DNA of 33,072 bases, taken from Scatomorpha sp036653715. GTDB taxonomy: Bacteria > Bacillota > Clostridia > Oscillospirales > Oscillospiraceae. Within the stretch, counting starts at the first letter, position 1. Every line of letters starts with the position of its first letter. The position numbers and the translations under genes are program-made. The notes beneath the pieces are model-generated. The model had not been told where the DNA came from. It saw only the letters and a list, made by a program, of their open reading frames with translations, and searched no databases. The stretch covers positions 1 to 33,072 of the forward strand of contig JAVVTL010000010.1 of the NCBI GenBank assembly GCA_036653715.1, written 5' to 3'. Positions 15,054 to 23,589 of this stretch are shown here, piece after piece.

Positions 15054-16252
15054 TGGAACGCGAAGTCCTCTCCGTATCGGAGCTTAACACCCAAATAAAG
15101 CAGCTTTTGGACGCCGACCCGCGCCTTTCCGGGGTCAGCGTGAGAGGCGAGCTTTCAAACTACAAAATGTATCCCTCCGGTCACCACTACTTCACCCTGA
15201 AGGACGCGGACAGCAGTCTGCGCTGCGTCATGTTCAAGAGCGCCGCGTCGCGCCTGCGCTTCAGACCCGAGAGCGGCATGGGCGTCACCGCCTTCGGTCG
15301 CGTGGCGGTCTACACGAGGGACGGCGCCTATCAGCTCTACTGCGAGGATCTCACGCCCGAGGGCGCGGGAGATTTGCAGGTGGCCTTCGAGCAGCTCAGG
15401 GAAAAGCTCGAGCGAGAGGGGCTTTTTGCTCCCGAACACAAAAAACCGCTCCCGAAATTTCCGGAGCGCATAGCCGTCATAACCTCCTCCGCCGGCGCGG
15501 CGGTGCACGACGTCATCCGCGTGCTGGGCAGACGCTGGCCGGGGGCAAAGGTTCTGCTGCTGCCCGTGCGCGTTCAGGGGGCGGAGGCCCCGCCCGAGAT
15601 AGCGGGAGCCCTGCGCTACGCCAACAGGCATAAGCTTGCCGACCTCATCATCGCCGGGCGCGGCGGCGGCTCAATGGAAGACCTCTGGGCCTTCAACGAC
15701 GAGCGCGTGGCGCGCGCCATCTACGACAGCGAAATACCCGTCATCTCCGCCGTCGGCCACGAGCCGGACGTCACCATCGCGGACTACGTCGCCGATAAGC
15801 GCGCCGCGACGCCGAGCAACGCCGCCGAGCTTGCCGTGCAGGACGCGGCAGACGTCACGGATTCCCTGCGCAGCTCCGACATCAGACTCTCGCAGGCGAT
15901 GCGAAAGCGCCTGACCCAATACGGGGCGACGCTTGCGGACATTTCCTCGCGCCGCGTCATGAAAAGCCCGACGGGCTTCATAGACCAGCGGCGGCTGGAG
16001 CTGGACGGCACCCGCGCCCGCCTCTCCTCGGTCATCGAGGCGAGAGTAGCGGACAAAAAACGCGAGCACATCCGCCTCGCCTCAAAGCTTGACGCGCTCA
16101 GTCCGCTCAAGGTTCTCGGGCGCGGCTACTCAATAGCAATCGACGAAAACGGCGCGGCAGTCAAAACCGCCGCCTCCGTGAGCGTCGGCGACAGGCTCTC
16201 CCTGCGGCTTTCCGAGGGGGCGCTCGCCTGCCGTGTCGAGGAAAAAATTTAA
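15053..16252 (+). CDS. xseA: Exodeoxyribonuclease VII large subunit
   Basis: The 399-residue protein has the full XseA architecture. An N-terminal OB fold (SVRGELSNYKMYPSGHHYF) for DNA binding is followed by the catalytic domain with AVITSSAGAAVHDV, the glycine-rich IAGRGGGSMEDLWAFN and ISAVGHEPDVTIADYVADKRA. A coiled C-terminal region ends with LGRGYSIA. With XseB it degrades single-stranded DNA to short oligonucleotides in the cytoplasm. GGAGGA lies just before ATG 15053, which overlaps the nusB stop. The folD gene often found here in related genomes is absent. Confidence 0.97.
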   Translation: MEREVLSVSELNTQIKQLLDADPRLSGVSVRGELSNYKMYPSGHHYFTLKDADSSLRCVMFKSAASRLRFRPESGMGVTAFGRVAVYTRDGAYQLYCEDLTPEGAGDLQVAFEQLREKLEREGLFAPEHKKPLPKFPERIAVITSSAGAAVHDVIRVLGRRWPGAKVLLLPVRVQGAEAPPEIAGALRYANRHKLADLIIAGRGGGSMEDLWAFNDERVARAIYDSEIPVISAVGHEPDVTIADYVADKRAATPSNAAELAVQDAADVTDSLRSSDIRLSQAMRKRLTQYGATLADISSRRVMKSPTGFIDQRRLELDGTRARLSSVIEARVADKKREHIRLASKLDALSPLKVLGRGYSIAIDENGAAVKTAASVSVGDRLSLRLSEGALACRVEEKI

Positions 16253-16290
16253 CCGCGGCCTCTCGCGCCGCCCCTACAGGAGGAAGCAGT

Positions 16291-16527
16291 ATGGCTGAAA
16301 AAAAGCAAAATTTCGAGCAGTCCCTCGCTCGTTTAAACGAGATAGTCACCGCCCTCGAGCGGGGGGACGCGCCGCTTGCGGAATCGCTCAAGCTCTTTGA
16401 GGAGGGCGCGGGCCTCATTACAAGCTGCCAGAAGCAGCTTGACGCCGCCGAACAGCGCGTTGTAAAGCTCCGCAAGGGCGCGGACGGCGAGCCGGAGGAA
16501 ATACCCTTTGACGAGGTGGAAAAATGA
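16291..16527 (+). CDS. xseB: Exodeoxyribonuclease VII small subunit
   Basis: The 78-residue helical protein has the XseB signature FEQSLARLNEIVTALERGD and PLAESLKLFEEGAGLI, with a typical length. AGGAGGAAG precedes the ATG. It assembles on the XseA coiled coil. The last codon overlaps the ispA start (ATGA). Confidence 0.96.
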   Translation: MAEKKQNFEQSLARLNEIVTALERGDAPLAESLKLFEEGAGLITSCQKQLDAAEQRVVKLRKGADGEPEEIPFDEVEK

Positions 16528-17405
16528 GCACATTTGACGAGCGCTTTGACGAATACAAAAACATGATTGAGCCGGCTTTGGCGGATTACTTCGGCAAGCG
16601 CCGCGGCTATTCCTTCGACGGCCTGCTCTCCGCCATGGACTACAGCCTCATGGCGGGCGGCAAGCGGCTTCGCCCGATACTTGTGCTGGCGTTCTGCCGC
16701 GCCTGCGGGGGCGAGGTTCGAGAGGCTCTGCCCGTGGCCTGCGCCGCAGAGATGCTGCACACCTATTCCTTAATACACGACGACCTGCCCTGCATGGACA
16801 ACGACGAGCTGCGCCGCGGCAAGCCCACAAACCACATGGTCTACGGCGAGTGCACGGCGACCCTCGCGGGGGACGCGCTTCAGGCGGAGGCCTTCGGAAC
16901 AATTTTGCGCTCCGGCCTTTCTGCGGGGCGGCGTCTGCAATGCGCGGAGCTTTTGGCGAGCGCCGCCGGAGTGGACGGCATCTGCGGCGGTCAGTTCGTG
17001 GACGTCGCGTCGGACGGAAAAACGCTTTCGTCGGACGAGCTTTTGGACCTTCAGGCGCGCAAGACGGGCAGTCTGCTCTCCTGCGTCTGCATGATGGGCG
17101 CGGCATGTGCCGGAGCGCCCGAGGAAAAGCTTCAGCTTGCGGGGATGTACGGCGCGACGCTCGGTGCCGCCTTCCAAATCCGCGACGACATGCTTGACGT
17201 TCTCTCCACCGACGAGGAGCTGGGCAAGCCCATAGGCTCCGACAAAACCGAGGGGAAGACCACCTTCATGTCCCTCTACGGCGAGGAGAAATGCGCCGAC
17301 ATGATAGCCCGCCTCACCGAAGCCGCCAAGACCACGGCAACACAGCTTGGAGGCGACAGCTTCCTCTCCGAACTGGCAGACTCCCTCGCGGAGCGCAGGA
17401 AATGA
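16524..17405 (+). CDS. ispA: Farnesyl/geranyl diphosphate synthase (polyprenyl synthetase)
   Basis: The 293-residue trans-prenyltransferase has both aspartate-rich Mg2+-diphosphate motifs: DDLPCMDND (86-94) and DDMLD (221-225), plus GGKRLRP for IPP binding and the KTEGKTTF segment. The first motif has the two-residue insertion of bacterial short-chain FPP synthases. It condenses DMAPP/GPP with IPP to farnesyl diphosphate, feeding undecaprenyl phosphate and quinone synthesis. It overlaps xseB by 4 bases and is closely linked to dxs, the first enzyme of the MEP pathway, though a terminator lies between them. Confidence 0.95.
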   Translation: MSTFDERFDEYKNMIEPALADYFGKRRGYSFDGLLSAMDYSLMAGGKRLRPILVLAFCRACGGEVREALPVACAAEMLHTYSLIHDDLPCMDNDELRRGKPTNHMVYGECTATLAGDALQAEAFGTILRSGLSAGRRLQCAELLASAAGVDGICGGQFVDVASDGKTLSSDELLDLQARKTGSLLSCVCMMGAACAGAPEEKLQLAGMYGATLGAAFQIRDDMLDVLSTDEELGKPIGSDKTEGKTTFMSLYGEEKCADMIARLTEAAKTTATQLGGDSFLSELADSLAERRK

Positions 17406-17440
17406 ACGGAATATTCATTATAATGTGAATAGAATGAAAA

Positions 17441-17477
17441 AAGCGCCCGCATGCTATTGAAATGCCGGGCACTTTTT
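17441..17477 (+). terminator. Terminator between ispA and dxs
   Basis: The imperfect stem AGCGCCCG-CAT with ATG-C-CGGGCACT (one C-A mismatch and one bulged C) has a loop of about 9 bases and is followed by TTTTT (17473-17477). It splits the long housekeeping string into two transcription units, or attenuates between them. Confidence 0.75.
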
Positions 17478-17518
17478 GTTATCATTAACTTTACATCTGA
17501 ATTGCGAGGAACATATTA

Positions 17519-19348
17519 TTGTCTATTCTTGATAGGGTCAATTCCACCGCGGAGCTGCGGGCGCTTGCGAAGTCGCAGCTGCCCGAGCTTTGCGCCGATA
17601 TAAGAGAATTTTTAATAAACAGCATAGCAAAGACCGGCGGACATCTCGCCTCAAATCTCGGCGCGGTGGAGCTTACAGTCGCCCTGCACAGGGTCTATGA
17701 CCCGCAGCGGGACAGAATCGTCTTCGACGTCGGCCATCAGAGCTATACCCATAAGCTCCTTACCGGCAGGCGCGAGGGCTTCAAAAACCTGCGCAGCTAC
17801 GGCGGCATATCCGGCTTTCCCAAGCCCTGCGAGAGCGGGACGGACGCCTTTATAGCCGGTCACGCCTCCAATTCCGTCTCCGTCGCCCTCGGCATGGCAA
17901 GCGCCCGCACAAGACTGCATGACGACTACGACGTCGTCGCCGTCATCGGGGACGGAGCGCTCACCGGCGGCCTCGCCTATGAGGGCCTCTGCAATGCGGG
18001 GCAGTCGGGGGAGCCTCTCGTAATCATCCTCAACGACAACGCCATGTCCATCGCCTCCAACGTCGGCGGCATGGCAAAGCTCCTCTCGGGCCTGCGCGTG
18101 AAGCCCGGCTACTTTGCCTTCAAGCGCCGCTACAGAGAAGCCGTCGGCAAGCTCCCCTCACTTTACAATTTTCTCCATACCGTCAAGGAGGGCGTCAAGG
18201 ACAGCATCCTGCCGGACAACATCTTCGACGACATGGGCCTCTACTACCTCGGCCCCGTGGACGGGCACGACCTCACGGAGCTTGAGGCGGCAATACGCTG
18301 GGCGCGGGATATGCGCATCCCCGTGCTGCTGCACGTCATCACAAAAAAAGGCAAGGGCTACCCATGGGCGGAGCGCCACCCCGAAAAATACCACGGCGTG
18401 GGCGAATTCGACCCGCTGACGGGCACCCTCAAGAGCGGCGGGCGCTCTTTTTCCGATGTCTTCGGCACTGCCCTCGAGGAGCTGGCGGCGCAGGACGAGA
18501 GAGTCGTCGCCGTGACCGCCGCAATGGCCGACGGGACGGGACTTTCGGGCTTTGCAAGCCGCTGCCCGGAACGTTTTTTTGACGCCGGAATTGCCGAGGG
18601 ACACGTCGTCTCCATGACGGCGGGCATGGCAAAGCAGGGGCTGCTCCCCGTCGCCGCCATCTATTCAAGCTTCCTTCAGCGCGGCTACGACATGCTCATC
18701 CACGACACGGCAATCCAAAAGCTGCACGTCGTTTTCGGCGTGGACAGGGCCGGCCTTGTGGGCGGCGACGGCGTCACCCACCACGGCGTTTTTGACCTCG
18801 CCTATCTCGGCTCCGTGCCGGGAATGACAATTCTTGCCCCCGCCTCCTTTGCGGAGCTGAGGGCCTGCCTCCGCCGCGCCGTCCTCGAAACCGAAGGCCC
18901 CGTGGCGCTGCGCTATCCGCGCGGCGGCGAGGGCGAATACAGGGCGTGCGACCTCTCCCCGACCTCCGTTTTGCGAGAGGGAAATGACCTCACCATAGTC
19001 GCCTACGGCACGCTTGTGAACAGCGCGCTTGAGGCCGCGCGTCTCCTCGAAGCGGCGGGAATCTCCGCCGAGATAATCAAGCCCCTGCAGCTCGCCCCGC
19101 TCGATGCCGCGCCGATACTCGAATCCCTCGGCAAAACCGGTCGGCTTCTTGTGGCGGAGGAGGTCTGCGCGAGCGCCTGCATAGGCTCCCAACTTATGGC
19201 GGCCGCGGCGGGAAAGCTCTGCTTCTCCGCAAGACTCATAAACCTCGGCGAGGGGCTTGCCCCGCAGGGCGACGTGCCGATTCTTTGGAAGCATTACGGC
19301 TTGGACGGCGAGGGAATTGCCGCCGCCGGAGCGGAGCTGATGAAATGA
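17519..19348 (+). CDS. dxs: 1-deoxy-D-xylulose-5-phosphate synthase
   Basis: The 609-residue thiamine-diphosphate enzyme is full length (about 620 in relatives). Key features: DVGHQSYTHKLLTGR with H73, the ThDP/Mg2+ motif GDGALTGG (144-151) with NDNAMSIASNVGG, and the catalytic Glu in GIAEGH (E360). A C-terminal transketolase-like domain follows. It condenses pyruvate with glyceraldehyde 3-phosphate, the first step of the MEP isoprenoid pathway. The start is TTG 17519, with GCGAGGA eight bases upstream; no in-frame ATG fits the N-terminus. It overlaps tlyA by 4 bases. Confidence 0.96.
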   Translation: MSILDRVNSTAELRALAKSQLPELCADIREFLINSIAKTGGHLASNLGAVELTVALHRVYDPQRDRIVFDVGHQSYTHKLLTGRREGFKNLRSYGGISGFPKPCESGTDAFIAGHASNSVSVALGMASARTRLHDDYDVVAVIGDGALTGGLAYEGLCNAGQSGEPLVIILNDNAMSIASNVGGMAKLLSGLRVKPGYFAFKRRYREAVGKLPSLYNFLHTVKEGVKDSILPDNIFDDMGLYYLGPVDGHDLTELEAAIRWARDMRIPVLLHVITKKGKGYPWAERHPEKYHGVGEFDPLTGTLKSGGRSFSDVFGTALEELAAQDERVVAVTAAMADGTGLSGFASRCPERFFDAGIAEGHVVSMTAGMAKQGLLPVAAIYSSFLQRGYDMLIHDTAIQKLHVVFGVDRAGLVGGDGVTHHGVFDLAYLGSVPGMTILAPASFAELRACLRRAVLETEGPVALRYPRGGEGEYRACDLSPTSVLREGNDLTIVAYGTLVNSALEAARLLEAAGISAEIIKPLQLAPLDAAPILESLGKTGRLLVAEEVCASACIGSQLMAAAAGKLCFSARLINLGEGLAPQGDVPILWKHYGLDGEGIAAAGAELMK

Positions 19349-20145
19349 GTAAAACAAGACTTGACCAGCGGCTCTTTGACCTCGGCCTCGCGGAGAGCCG
19401 CGAGCGGGCAAAGACCACCATAATGAGCGGCCTCGTCTATGTGGACGGGCAAAAATCCGAAAAGCCCGGCACCCCCATCTCCGAGGACGCAAAGATAGAG
19501 GTTCGCGGCAACGCCTGCCCCTATGTCTCGCGCGGCGGCTTCAAGCTCGAAAAGGCGCTGAAGGTCTTCCCGATAGACCCCGCCGGCTTTGCCTGCGTGG
19601 ACTGCGGCGCCTCCACCGGCGGCTTTACGGACGTGCTCCTCAAAAACGGCGCGGCGCGGGTTTACGCCGTGGACGTGGGCTACGGCCAACTCGCATGGAG
19701 CCTCAGGAGCGATGAGCGCGTCACCTCCATGGAGCGCACAAACGCGAGATTCCTCACGCCCGATATGTTCCCGGAGCCGATGGACATGGCGGTCATGGAC
19801 CTCTCCTTCATATCCGTGCGCCTTATCCTGCCCTCGGTGCGCGAGGTACTGCGCGACTCGGCACCCGTTGTCTGCCTCATAAAGCCCCAGTTCGAGGCGG
19901 GAAGGGAGGACGTCGGCAAAAAAGGCGTAGTCCGCGACACGGCGGTGCACGAGCGCGTGCTGGCGGAGTTTCTTGCCTTCGCGCCAACGGCGGGCTACAC
20001 GGTCATGGGACTTGACTATTCCCCCATCCGCGGACCGGAGGGGAACATCGAATACCTTGCATATCTGCGAAAGGGCGTCCACGAGACGTCGGAGCAGGAC
20101 GTGGCGGCGATAGTCGCGGCGTCCCACGGGGAGCTGAATAAATAA
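19345..20145 (+). CDS. tlyA: TlyA family 23S/16S rRNA 2'-O-methyltransferase
   Basis: The 266-residue protein combines an N-terminal S4 RNA-binding domain (RLDQRLFDLGLAESRERAKT) with an FtsJ-like Rossmann methyltransferase domain. The SAM-binding CVDCGASTGGFTDVLL and the KPQFEAGREDVGKKG segment are diagnostic. TlyA 2'-O-methylates cytidines in rRNA; older annotation calls the family hemolysin A. The start at ATG 19345 overlaps the dxs stop (ATGA), so a longer reading from 19285 is unlikely. Its stop overlaps the nadK start (TAATG). Confidence 0.95.
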   Translation: MSKTRLDQRLFDLGLAESRERAKTTIMSGLVYVDGQKSEKPGTPISEDAKIEVRGNACPYVSRGGFKLEKALKVFPIDPAGFACVDCGASTGGFTDVLLKNGAARVYAVDVGYGQLAWSLRSDERVTSMERTNARFLTPDMFPEPMDMAVMDLSFISVRLILPSVREVLRDSAPVVCLIKPQFEAGREDVGKKGVVRDTAVHERVLAEFLAFAPTAGYTVMGLDYSPIRGPEGNIEYLAYLRKGVHETSEQDVAAIVAASHGELNK

Positions 20146-20993
20146 TGAACAACACAATAGTGCTCTGTCCAAACCCCTACCGCGACAGGGGTCTTGCTCT
20201 CACCCTGCAGGCAAAGAAAATATTGGAGGACGCGGGCTTCAAAGCAATCGTCAGCCCCGTCTTTGTGGAAATTCCCGAAAATTCCCCGATGACCCCGCTG
20301 CAAGACTCCGCGGCTGAGGCGTCAATGATAATCTCCTTCGGCGGGGACGGCACATTTCTGCATGTGGCGAGGGCGGTAATCGGCAGCGACATACCCCTGC
20401 TGGGCGTAAACGTCGGCACAAAGGGCTTTATGGCCTCCATAGAGCCGGAGGAAATCGCGCTTGTCGCGCGCGCCGCCGCAGGCGAATTCCGCCAAAGCCG
20501 CCGCATGACCATGGAGGTCGAGCTTCAGCGCGAGGGCGGGATAATCTACAAAAACTGTGCGATAAACGACGTCGTGGTCAAAAGCGACGTGAGCTGCATC
20601 GGCCTGAACGTCACAGCCGACGGCGTGGGGATATCCTGCTTCTCGGGCGACGGCGTGATAATCGCGACGCCGACAGGCTCCACCGCCTATTCAATGTCCG
20701 CCGGCGGGCCGATTGTCGAGCCGGAGGCGCATAACCTCCTCGTCACCCCAATCTGCGCCCACGTCATGGCGGCGACGGCGTTTGTGCTCTCCTCGGAGCG
20801 CAGGCTCGTCGTGACGCCGGAGCGCCTGCGCGGCAGACGCGCCCTGCTCTCGGTGGACGGCTCGGAGGCAATGGAGCTTGAGGGCGGGGACGAAATCCAT
20901 GTCTTCCGCTCAAAAAATTCCGTCATCGTGGCGGATATGGGCATCAGGAGCTTTTACGACACCGCCTTTGATAAACTCACACACTGTATGTGA
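20145..20993 (+). CDS. nadK: NAD kinase
   Basis: The 282-residue NAD(+) kinase has the signature FGGDGTFL with the catalytic Asp at residue 68, NVGTKGFMA, and the NAD-binding ATPTGSTAYSMSAGGPIV motif. It phosphorylates NAD to NADP in the cytoplasm. The ATG overlaps the tlyA stop (TAATG), so the genes are translationally coupled. In this string it is followed by argR and recN, an order widely conserved in Clostridia. Confidence 0.96.
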   Translation: MNNTIVLCPNPYRDRGLALTLQAKKILEDAGFKAIVSPVFVEIPENSPMTPLQDSAAEASMIISFGGDGTFLHVARAVIGSDIPLLGVNVGTKGFMASIEPEEIALVARAAAGEFRQSRRMTMEVELQREGGIIYKNCAINDVVVKSDVSCIGLNVTADGVGISCFSGDGVIIATPTGSTAYSMSAGGPIVEPEAHNLLVTPICAHVMAATAFVLSSERRLVVTPERLRGRRALLSVDGSEAMELEGGDEIHVFRSKNSVIVADMGIRSFYDTAFDKLTHCM

Positions 20994-21006
20994 AGGAGAT
21001 TGACAT

Positions 21007-21456
21007 ATGAAAACCGCAAGACAGAGCGTCATATTGGAGATAATCGCGAGCCGCGAGATAGACACCCAAAATCAGCTCATGGAGGAACTGCTGAAGCGCG
21101 GACTCAAGAGCACTCAGGCGACCCTATCGCGCGACATTAAGGAACTGCGCCTCGTGAAGGAGCTGTCCTCCAACGGCAGCTACCGCTATGTCGTCTCAAG
21201 ACAGGACAAGGCCGCGAGCCACGACGAGCGCCTGCGGAAGATATTCCGCGAGAGCGTCGTGAGCTGTGAGACGGCCCAGAACATCATCGTCATCAAGACC
21301 CTGCCGGGCCTCGCAATGGCGGCAAGCTCCGCGCTGGACGGCATGGGCATCGACGACCTTGTCGGCAGCGTCGCGGGGGACGACACAGCCTTTCTCGCAA
21401 TGCGCGATTTGCGCTCCGCCGCCGCCCTCTGCGAGGAGATTAAGGAGCTTTTCTGA
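21007..21456 (+). CDS. argR: Arginine repressor
   Basis: The 149-residue protein has an N-terminal winged helix (STQATLSRDIKELRLVKE as the recognition region) and a C-terminal hexamerisation and arginine-binding domain with GSVAGDDTAFLAMRD, the usual GTIAGDDT-like loop. The length is typical. GAAGGAG lies 7-8 bases before ATG 21007. It represses arginine synthesis and activates catabolism when arginine-loaded; no ARG box is evident in this window. Its position between nadK and recN is a standard Bacillota arrangement. Confidence 0.96.
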   Translation: MKTARQSVILEIIASREIDTQNQLMEELLKRGLKSTQATLSRDIKELRLVKELSSNGSYRYVVSRQDKAASHDERLRKIFRESVVSCETAQNIIVIKTLPGLAMAASSALDGMGIDDLVGSVAGDDTAFLAMRDLRSAAALCEEIKELF

Positions 21457-21480
21457 CGCACGTCAGGGGAGGAACGACTT

Positions 21481-23172
21481 ATGCTGACTGAACTCCACAT
21501 CGAAAATATCGCCGTCATCGAACGGGCGGACATTGAACCCGTGTCGGGTCTCAATGTCCTCACGGGTGAGACGGGCGCGGGCAAAAGCATCGTCATCGAC
21601 TCGCTCAGCGCCGTTTTGGGCGGCAGGGCGAGCCGCGATTTAGTGCGCTTCGGAGCGGACAGGGCCTCGGTAACGGCGGTCTTCACAACCGAGGGCGCAG
21701 AGGCTTGGTTTACCGAAAACGACATTGAGCCGGAGGACAGCTTCGTCATCCGCCGCCGCATCTCGTCGGACGGCAAGAGCGCCGCCACGGTCAACGGCGT
21801 GTCGGTTTCCGCGCTTCAGCTCCGCTCCCTCGGCGCGAGACTTTTGGATATCCACGGTCAAAACGACGGCAGGCAGCTCATGGACGAGGCAAGGCACAGG
21901 GACTACCTTGACGGCTTTGCGGGACTTTCGGCGGAGCTTGACGCCTATCGCGCGCTTTATGCCGATTACCGTGCCGCCTTGGCGGAGCTGCACTCCCTGA
22001 ACATGGGCGAGGAGGAAAAACGCCGCCTCGAGGAGAGCCTGCGCTATCGCATCGAGGAGCTTTCCGCCGCCGACCTCAAGGCCGGCGAGGAAAAAACCCT
22101 TGAGTCCCGCCGCGAGCTTTTGCGGAACGCCGAGAAGCTGACGGAGTCCGTGGACGACGCCTATGAGGCGCTTTACGGCAGGGACGGCAGCGCGGCGGAG
22201 CTGCTGGGCAGCGCCGCGACCGCCGCCGGGAGGGCAGCGCTGCTCGCGCCCGAGCTGTCGCAGGCGGCGACCCAAATCCGCGAGGCGCTCGCCATAAGCG
22301 AGGACGCGGCGGAGCGGCTGCGCGACTTCAAAAACAGCCTCGATTTCGCGCCGGAGGAATATGACGCACTCGAGACGCGCCTGTCACAGCTCAGGCGGCT
22401 CGAGAAAAAATACTCGGCGGACGAGTCCGGGCTTATCGCCCTGCTTGCGGACTGCGAGCGCCGTTTGGACGAGCTTGCATACGCGGACGAGCGCCGAGAA
22501 AAGCTACAGGGGCTACTTGCGGAAAAGGAAAAAACAGCGTATAATTTCGCGCATGGGCTCTCAAAAAAGCGGCGTGAGGCGGGGCTCGCCCTGCAAAAGC
22601 GCATTGAGTCCGGCCTGCGCGAGCTGAACATGCCCTCCGTGCTCTTTGAGACGGAGCTTTTGCCGCTGTCCGGCGCTCCCGGCTTCGACGAGAACGGCTG
22701 TGACACCGTGCGCTTCCTCATGTCGGCAAACGCCGGCGAGAAGCCGGGGCGCATAGCCCGCATAGCCTCGGGCGGCGAGCTTGCGCGAATCATGCTCGTC
22801 ATGAAGGACGTGCTCTCCGAGCGCGACACCGTGCAGTCCATGGTGTTCGACGAGATTGACGAGGGCGTCTCCGGCATAGCCGCTCAGCGCGTGGGCGAGA
22901 AGCTCGGGCGGCTTTCCCGCAGAAAGCAGGTCATCTGCATCACCCATCTCCCGCAGATAGCGGCGATGGCCGACTGCCACTTCCGCATCGAAAAGACCGA
23001 GCGGGGCGGCAGAACCTATACCGCTGTGACCCCTCTTGACAGGGACGGCAGAACGCATGAGCTGGCAAGGCTCCACGGCGGAGCCAACATTACCGCGACG
23101 ACGCTGAAAAGCGCCGACGAACAGCTCACCTCCGCAACGGAATATAAAAACACTTTGAAAGGGGAACAATAA
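21481..23172 (+). CDS. recN: DNA repair protein RecN
   Basis: The 563-residue SMC-like ATPase has Walker A GETGAGKS (29-36) with SLSAVLGGRAS and two coiled-coil arms (about residues 150-380, rich in E, L, A and R). The C-terminal lobe contains the signature region IASGGELARIMLVMKDVL, Walker B MVFDEIDEGVSG, and ITHLPQIAAMADCHF. It acts early in double-strand break repair by gathering DNA ends. The ribosome site GGGGAGGAA precedes ATG 21481. The next gene starts one base after its stop. Confidence 0.97.
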   Translation: MLTELHIENIAVIERADIEPVSGLNVLTGETGAGKSIVIDSLSAVLGGRASRDLVRFGADRASVTAVFTTEGAEAWFTENDIEPEDSFVIRRRISSDGKSAATVNGVSVSALQLRSLGARLLDIHGQNDGRQLMDEARHRDYLDGFAGLSAELDAYRALYADYRAALAELHSLNMGEEEKRRLEESLRYRIEELSAADLKAGEEKTLESRRELLRNAEKLTESVDDAYEALYGRDGSAAELLGSAATAAGRAALLAPELSQAATQIREALAISEDAAERLRDFKNSLDFAPEEYDALETRLSQLRRLEKKYSADESGLIALLADCERRLDELAYADERREKLQGLLAEKEKTAYNFAHGLSKKRREAGLALQKRIESGLRELNMPSVLFETELLPLSGAPGFDENGCDTVRFLMSANAGEKPGRIARIASGGELARIMLVMKDVLSERDTVQSMVFDEIDEGVSGIAAQRVGEKLGRLSRRKQVICITHLPQIAAMADCHFRIEKTERGGRTYTAVTPLDRDGRTHELARLHGGANITATTLKSADEQLTSATEYKNTLKGEQ

Positions 23173-23173
23173 C

Positions 23174-23572
23174 ATGGATTACGGAAAAAAAGCGGTTGAC
23201 CTTCACACGGCGGGGCAAAACTGCGCACAGAGCGTCGTTTGCGCTCTTGAAGATTATACCGATATGCCGGAAAATCAGGCAGCGGCGGCTTCGGCCGGCT
23301 TTGGCGGCGGCTTCAGAGCGGGCGAGGTCTGCGGCGCAATATCCGGCGCTGTCATGGCAATGGGCCTTCGCGTCGCAAAGGACGGCAAGGGCGGCAAGGA
23401 CGTGCCGATTGCCGCAATGTCCAAGGGTCTTGCGGCGGAATTTGCCGAGACCTTCGGCTGTGTCCGCTGCGCGGAGCTTATCGCGGCCTCCGGCCACGGG
23501 CGCTGCGACGAATATATCTCCTATTGCGCCAAGCGTGCGGCTGAATTAATGGACGAGAAAACCGAGGATTGA
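23174..23572 (+). CDS. C_GCAxxG_C_C family putative redox protein
   Basis: The 132-residue protein belongs to the Cys-rich C_GCAxxG_C_C family (PF09719). The pattern includes NCAQSVVC (C17, C23), GEVCGAISGAVMAMG (C53) and two further pairs in FGCVRCAEL and GRCDEYISYC. The spaced cysteines suggest metal or redox binding; the biochemical role is unknown in all members. It starts one base after recN with a weak GGGGAA site, so it depends on recN translation. The recN-to-tyrS interval is not a fixed context for this family as far as I know. Confidence 0.88.
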   Translation: MDYGKKAVDLHTAGQNCAQSVVCALEDYTDMPENQAAAASAGFGGGFRAGEVCGAISGAVMAMGLRVAKDGKGGKDVPIAAMSKGLAAEFAETFGCVRCAELIAASGHGRCDEYISYCAKRAAELMDEKTED

Positions 23573-23589
23573 CAAAAAGGAGATAAAAC

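Noticed and set aside
23573..23589. T-box leader for tyrS
   Set aside because: Only 17 bases lie between the preceding gene and tyrS; a T-box needs about 200 or more.
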